This document shows, in pieces, positions 15,613-19,010 of a DNA stretch of 19,010 nucleotides (position 1 is the stretch's first letter; the number at the start of each line of letters is the position of its first letter). This DNA is from an uncultured Fimbriimonadales bacterium (GTDB taxonomy: Bacteria; Armatimonadota; Fimbriimonadia; Fimbriimonadales; GBS-DC): contig CALGZO010000251.1 in NCBI GenBank assembly GCA_937934465.1, positions 1 to 19,010 on the forward strand. Direction: 5' to 3'. Below the pieces are notes generated by a model. The model made no database searches and was not told the origin of the DNA. It was given only the letters and a program-made list of their open reading frames with translations. The translations under genes and the position numbers were made by a program.

Positions 15613-15646
15613 GCGCCAGCGAACGCATGAACCCAGGAGGCAAGCT

Positions 15647-17458
15647 ATGCGAGAGATAACTCTGCGTGGAGGCGAGTTTTTGCTGAAAGCGGTGGCGCCG
15701 TCGCAGGTGTTCACCCCCGAAGATTTTGGCTCGGAAGATGTGGCGTTAGCCCAAGCGGCGGAGGAGTTTGTGCGCGGCGAGGTGCAACCGCGCAACGACG
15801 CGATTGAACACCAAGAAGAGGGGCTGACCGTGAGCCTGCTCAAGAAAGCCGGGCAACTCGGACTGCTCGGCGCAGACCTGCCCGAAGCGTTCGGCGGGCT
15901 GAACCTGCCCAAGACCACCAGCACGCTGATTGCGGAGCGGATGAGCCTGCAGGCGTCGTTCGCCGTCTCGTGGGGCGCGCATGTGGGCATCGGCACGCTG
16001 CCCATCCTCTTCTTCGGCACGCCCGAACAGAAGCAGAAGTACCTGCCCAAGCTCGCGACGGGCGAAATGATTGCCGCCTTCTCGCTCAGCGAGGCGAACT
16101 GCGGCTCCGACCCGCTCTCCGCACGCACCAAAGCCACCCTCTCGCCCGACGGCAAGTATTACTTGCTCAACGGCGAGAAGATGTGGACCACCAACGCGGG
16201 CTGGGCGGACCTGTTCATCGTGTTCGCCAAAATCGACGGCGAGAAGTTCACGGCGTTCATCGTGGAGCGCGACTTTCCCGGCGTCTCCGTCGGACGCGAG
16301 GAGCATAAACTCGGCATCAAAGGCTCCAGCACCCGCCGCGTGATACTGGACAACGCCCAAGTGCCCGTCGAGAATGTGCTGCACGAGATTGGCAAGGGGC
16401 ACCATGTGGCGTTTGGCGTGCTGAACATCGGGCGGTTCAAGCTCGCGGCGGCGGCGCTGGGCGGCGCGAAGGAAGCCCTCACCATCGCCACGCGCTACGC
16501 CAAAGACCGCCAGCAGTTCGGGCAGCCCATCGCCAACTTCGGCATGATTAAACACAAACTCGCCGAGATGGCAATCCAGCTCTACGCGCTGGAAAGCACC
16601 GTCTACCGCACGGCAGGCATGCTGGAAGAGGTCACGCACGGCATCGACCCGCTCGCGCCCGACGCCAACGCCCAGTACCGCGAGGCGGACGAGGAGTACC
16701 CCGTCGAGTGCGCCATCCTCAAAGTGTTCGGCTCGGAGGTGCTGGACTATGTCGCCGACGAGACGATGCAGATTCACGGCGGCTTCGGCTACACGGAGGA
16801 GTTCCCCGCCGCGCAAATCTACCGCGACAGCCGTATCAACCGCATCTTCGAGGGCACGAACGAGATTAACCGCCTGCTGATGCTGGATCAGCTGATGCGC
16901 CGCGCGTTCAAGGGCAAGCTGCCAGGGCTGATGGAGGCGATAGGCGCAATCCGCAGCGAGCTCAACACCCCGCAGATGCCCACGCCCGACCCAGTAGACC
17001 CGCTGGAGGCGATTGAACGCTACATCGCGAACGCGAAGAAGGCGGTGCTTGCCGTCGCAGGCATGGCTGCCGAGCAGGTCGGCACAGAACTGGAAGAGAA
17101 GCAGGAGATTGTGGGGCATCTGGCGGACTGCCTCATCCAGCTCTACGCGATGGAGAGCGCGTACCTGCGCACGCGCAAGCTGCAAGAGCGCGGCTACGAC
17201 ATCACACTGCCGTTGGCGATGACGCGCGTGTTCGCCTACGACGCGATGGACGCCATCGAAGCGCACGCCCGACGCGCCATCCACAGCTTCGCCGAGGGCG
17301 ACATGGCGCAGATTCTGCTCACCGCGCTCAAACGCTTCATGCGGCGCACGACGGAGCCGAACACGATGGCGTTGCGCCGTCAAGTCGCTGAGTATGTGTT
17401 GCAGCACGAGCGCGTGTGGACCGCAGCGGGCGCAGCGCGCGAGGCGGTCGGCGTGTGA
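15647..17458 (+). CDS. Acyl-CoA dehydrogenase, long form with C-terminal extension
   Basis: A 603-residue FAD enzyme catalysing the first, alpha-beta desaturating step of fatty-acid beta-oxidation. FSLSEANCGSD (145-155) is the acyl-CoA and FAD signature. Substrate-binding and helical domains follow, with QIHGGFGYTEEFPAAQIYRD (375-394) and the catalytic glutamate in FEGTNEI (E402). Residues about 420-603 form an extra helical domain, as in VLCAD and Bacillus FadE (about 594 residues), pointing to long-chain substrates. ATG 15647 is chosen over the longer frame from 15605 because AGGAGG (15635-15640) lies 6 nt upstream. No acetyl-CoA acetyltransferase or enoyl-CoA hydratase gene adjoins it. It ends 7 nt from the convergent asparaginase-like gene. 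Chain-length preference is inferred. Confidence 0.95.
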   Translation: MREITLRGGEFLLKAVAPSQVFTPEDFGSEDVALAQAAEEFVRGEVQPRNDAIEHQEEGLTVSLLKKAGQLGLLGADLPEAFGGLNLPKTTSTLIAERMSLQASFAVSWGAHVGIGTLPILFFGTPEQKQKYLPKLATGEMIAAFSLSEANCGSDPLSARTKATLSPDGKYYLLNGEKMWTTNAGWADLFIVFAKIDGEKFTAFIVERDFPGVSVGREEHKLGIKGSSTRRVILDNAQVPVENVLHEIGKGHHVAFGVLNIGRFKLAAAALGGAKEALTIATRYAKDRQQFGQPIANFGMIKHKLAEMAIQLYALESTVYRTAGMLEEVTHGIDPLAPDANAQYREADEEYPVECAILKVFGSEVLDYVADETMQIHGGFGYTEEFPAAQIYRDSRINRIFEGTNEINRLLMLDQLMRRAFKGKLPGLMEAIGAIRSELNTPQMPTPDPVDPLEAIERYIANAKKAVLAVAGMAAEQVGTELEEKQEIVGHLADCLIQLYAMESAYLRTRKLQERGYDITLPLAMTRVFAYDAMDAIEAHARRAIHSFAEGDMAQILLTALKRFMRRTTEPNTMALRRQVAEYVLQHERVWTAAGAAREAVGV

Positions 17459-17465
17459 GGGCGCG

Positions 17466-18413
17466 TTAGGCGTCGGGCGGGGTGAGACGCTGCACCTCGC
17501 CGTCGCGACAGAGGAACGCCTCGAACCGCTCAGGCTGAGTGGCGTCTAAGCCGAAGTCGCCGTCGGCGCGGACGGCGATTACGGCGCACTGGTGGGCGAC
17601 CACATCGGGCAGTCGGCGTCGCATAAACTCGATGCTGCGCTGGCAGGCTCGCTGCGCCGTGTCGCCCGCCCGCATCGCCTCCACCACACGGCTGGCTAAG
17701 GCGAACCGCCAAATCTCCTCGCCGACGCCCGTGCAGACCGCCGCGCCCGCCTCGTTATCGGCGTACAGCCCTGCGCCCACAATCGGCGAGTCGCCCACCC
17801 GACCGGGCAGCTTCCACGCCAGCCCGCTGGTGGTGCAAGCGACGGCTAAGTGCCCTGCGTGCCAGCCCAGCACGCCCACCGTGTCGTGCGACTCGGCGGA
17901 TTGTCGCGCGTGCCAGCGCTGGCTGACGCGCACATCGTCGGGGTCGTCGCTGCGCTCGGTGGAGACCTCCGTCGGCGCGGCTTGCTGCGTGCGCCACTGT
18001 TGCCAACGGCGCAGCGACTCGGCGGTCAGCAGTTGCTGCGGTTCGTAGCCGTGTTGGAGCGCGAACCGCGCCGCCCCCTCGCCCACCAGCATCAGGTGAG
18101 GGGTGCGCTCCATCACTGTGCGCGCCAAGTAGACGACGGGCAGAACGCCGCGCACGCCCGCTACTGCCCCTGCGCGGAGCCGCGCGCCCTCCATCACCGC
18201 CGCGTCCAGCTCCACCTCGCCGTCGCGGTTCGGCAAACCGCCGTAGCCGACCGACAGCACGGTCGGGTCGCGCTCGACCGCCGCCGCGCCCTCCACCACC
18301 GCGTCCAGCAACCGCGCCGCCGAATCGTCCAGCCGCGACTCCTGCCAACGCCGATACGCCGACTCAACGCCCAGCCGTCCGAACCACCAAGTCGCTGCGA
18401 AAAGCGTTTGCAT
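17466..18413 (-). CDS. Glycosylasparaginase / asparaginase-2 family Ntn hydrolase
   Basis: About 315 residues of the type 2 asparaginase family (aspartylglucosaminidase, isoaspartyl peptidase), made as a precursor that cuts itself to expose an N-terminal threonine nucleophile. The cleavage motif HDTVGV is present (counting from the GTG at 18416, Asp178-Thr179), followed by TTSGLAWKLPGRVGDSPIVG and GAGLYADNEAGAAVCTGVGE, which match human glycosylasparaginase closely. The stretch just before the cleavage site (about 143-175) is the usual variable linker. The start is either ATG 18413 or the preceding GTG 18416; GGGG (18422-18425) serves either weakly. There is no clear signal peptide. Likely substrates are N-acetylglucosaminyl-asparagine or isoaspartyl peptides; which one is not decidable by eye. 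Confidence 0.9.
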   Translation of the reverse strand: MQTLFAATWWFGRLGVESAYRRWQESRLDDSAARLLDAVVEGAAAVERDPTVLSVGYGGLPNRDGEVELDAAVMEGARLRAGAVAGVRGVLPVVYLARTVMERTPHLMLVGEGAARFALQHGYEPQQLLTAESLRRWQQWRTQQAAPTEVSTERSDDPDDVRVSQRWHARQSAESHDTVGVLGWHAGHLAVACTTSGLAWKLPGRVGDSPIVGAGLYADNEAGAAVCTGVGEEIWRFALASRVVEAMRAGDTAQRACQRSIEFMRRRLPDVVAHQCAVIAVRADGDFGLDATQPERFEAFLCRDGEVQRLTPPDA

Positions 18414-18530
18414 CACATATGCCCCAAGCTCGCTCTGCGTGAGCGCGTGTCTATCCGTGTGGCTTCTCGCGATTGGGAATCAATCGCCAAACGCCTCCGA
18501 AAGTGTACCTCGCGACGCCAAATGTCCGAC

Positions 18531-18556
18531 GGTTCGGCTCGTCGGCTTGCCGAACC
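18531..18556. repeat. 8-bp perfect inverted repeat upstream of cheC
   Basis: GGTTCGGC (18531-18538) and GCCGAACC (18549-18556) form a perfect hairpin with a 10-nt loop in the spacer between the divergent asparaginase-like gene and cheC. There is no T tract on either strand, so it is not a standard terminator. It could be an operator, as it lies 36 bp before the putative cheC -10. Confidence 0.4.
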
Positions 18557-18592
18557 CTATCTCGCGGCGTTCGGCGAAAAACCCCGTATCCT

Positions 18593-18598
18593 TACAAT
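18593..18598 (+). promoter_or_regulatory. -10 box TACAAT for cheC
   Basis: TACAAT lies 48 nt before the cheC ATG, with TTCGGC 17 bp upstream as a poor -35. The leading GG of the other boxes is replaced by CT. The leader of about 42 nt contains the Shine-Dalgarno AGGTGG at 18636-18641. Confidence 0.35.
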
Positions 18599-18646
18599 AA
18601 CCCTATCGCGCGGAGTGTGGCAAGAATTAGTTGGCAGGTGGCAACG

Positions 18647-19010
18647 ATGATGACTGCACTGAGCGATTTACGCACGGACGCCCTGCGCGAGATAGGCAAC
18701 ATCGGGTTAGGCGGCGCGGTGACCGCGCTGTCCGACCTGACGGGCGTGTTGTTCACTTTGGAAGCGCCGCAAATCCACCGCACCGACACGGCGACCTTAC
18801 CTGAACTCTGTGAGACGCCCGAATCGTTGGTGGTGGGCACGGTCTCGCGCGTGAACGGCGAGTGGCCCGGCGAAGGCGCGTTCCTGTTCCCTTGGGAGAG
18901 CGCGTGCGTGCTGTGGCAGATGCTTATCCAAATGCAGCCCAGCGACTTGGCAGACCTCAACGAACTCTATCAGTCGGTCATCAACGAGGTCAGCAACATC
19001 ATGCTGGGCA
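18647..19010 (+). CDS. cheC: CheC-type CheY-P phosphatase, 5' part
   Basis: An open frame from ATG 18647 (ATG 18650 follows directly) runs off the window end after 121 residues; full CheC is about 200. CheC dephosphorylates CheY-P and, with CheD, controls receptor adaptation. The first active-site helix DALREIGNIGLGGAVTALS (11-29) shows the paired E15 and N18. The second conserved E-x-x-N is visible at the very end as NEVSNIMLG (E114, N117). Having both motifs argues for CheC or FliY-like phosphatase rather than CheX, which has only one. AGGTGG lies 5 nt upstream of 18647. A CheD or other chemotaxis gene may follow outside the window. Confidence 0.88.
   Translation, partial: MMTALSDLRTDALREIGNIGLGGAVTALSDLTGVLFTLEAPQIHRTDTATLPELCETPESLVVGTVSRVNGEWPGEGAFLFPWESACVLWQMLIQMQPSDLADLNELYQSVINEVSNIMLG

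Noticed and set aside
15605..15646. Earlier start for the acyl-CoA dehydrogenase
   Set aside because: The extra 14 residues would come from the palindrome region and the Shine-Dalgarno itself; AGGAGG fits the ATG at 15647.
12771..15646. helD as part of a phage-defence or mobile system
   Set aside because: The protein has HelD-specific N-terminal motifs and no nuclease, methylase, integrase or second defence gene adjoins it.
15746..17407. 553-codon open frame antisense to the acyl-CoA dehydrogenase
   Set aside because: Same mirror-frame effect; the composition is rich in Arg, His and Val with no domain, while the plus strand has all dehydrogenase signatures.

Overview
The window is about 19 kb of GC-rich bacterial chromosome with tightly packed genes. 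The combination of a Dop/PafA-family protein outside Actinobacteria, SpoVR, a YmdB-type phosphodiesterase, CheC, a YfhO-type membrane protein and a recurring GGTA(T/C)AAT promoter box suggests an Armatimonadota (Fimbriimonadia-like) genome. This assignment is inferred from gene content, not from a marker gene. No rRNA, tRNA, CRISPR array or insertion sequence was seen.

Layout. 1-520: 3' part of a ymdB-like phosphodiesterase. 560-1996: class I photolyase (phr), convergent with 2004-3479 (minus), a Dop-like enzyme of the Pup/UBact protein-tagging system. 3562-6820: a two-gene unit of a YfhO-family multispanning membrane protein and UDP-glucose 4-epimerase (galE), probably serving cell-surface glycosylation. 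6917-8353: spoVR, convergent (2 nt apart) with 8356-10083 (minus), a CPA2 cation/proton antiporter with a C-terminal TrkA-N nucleotide-binding domain. 10146-11822: an FGGY pentulose kinase, divergent from the antiporter over only 62 bp.

11.8-15.5 kb is different in character. It starts with gene debris: a frameshifted, truncated alanine racemase 5' end (11809-12020, minus), an uncertain membrane-segment fragment, and a frameshifted sigma-region-2-like fragment (12390-12652). Next comes a visibly AT-richer gene for a HelD-type RNA polymerase-recycling helicase (12847-15162) with a good promoter and a possible leaderless 29-codon upstream ORF. About 350 bp with no recognisable gene follows. The stretch looks like a decayed site that received a foreign gene.

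15517-17458: a long-form acyl-CoA dehydrogenase whose 5' leader carries a large palindromic element. 17466-18413 (minus): a glycosylasparaginase-type Ntn hydrolase. 18647-19010: the 5' part of cheC, cut by the window end; it suggests a chemotaxis or motility locus beyond.

The most interesting general pattern is the promoter box. In front of yfhO-like, the antiporter, the alr remnant, perhaps galE and the helD upstream ORF, the box lies only 6-9 nt before the start codon, which predicts leaderless mRNAs. Genes with a longer gap (phr, FGGY kinase, acyl-CoA dehydrogenase, cheC, dop) carry Shine-Dalgarno sequences. This suggests two modes of translation start in one genome.
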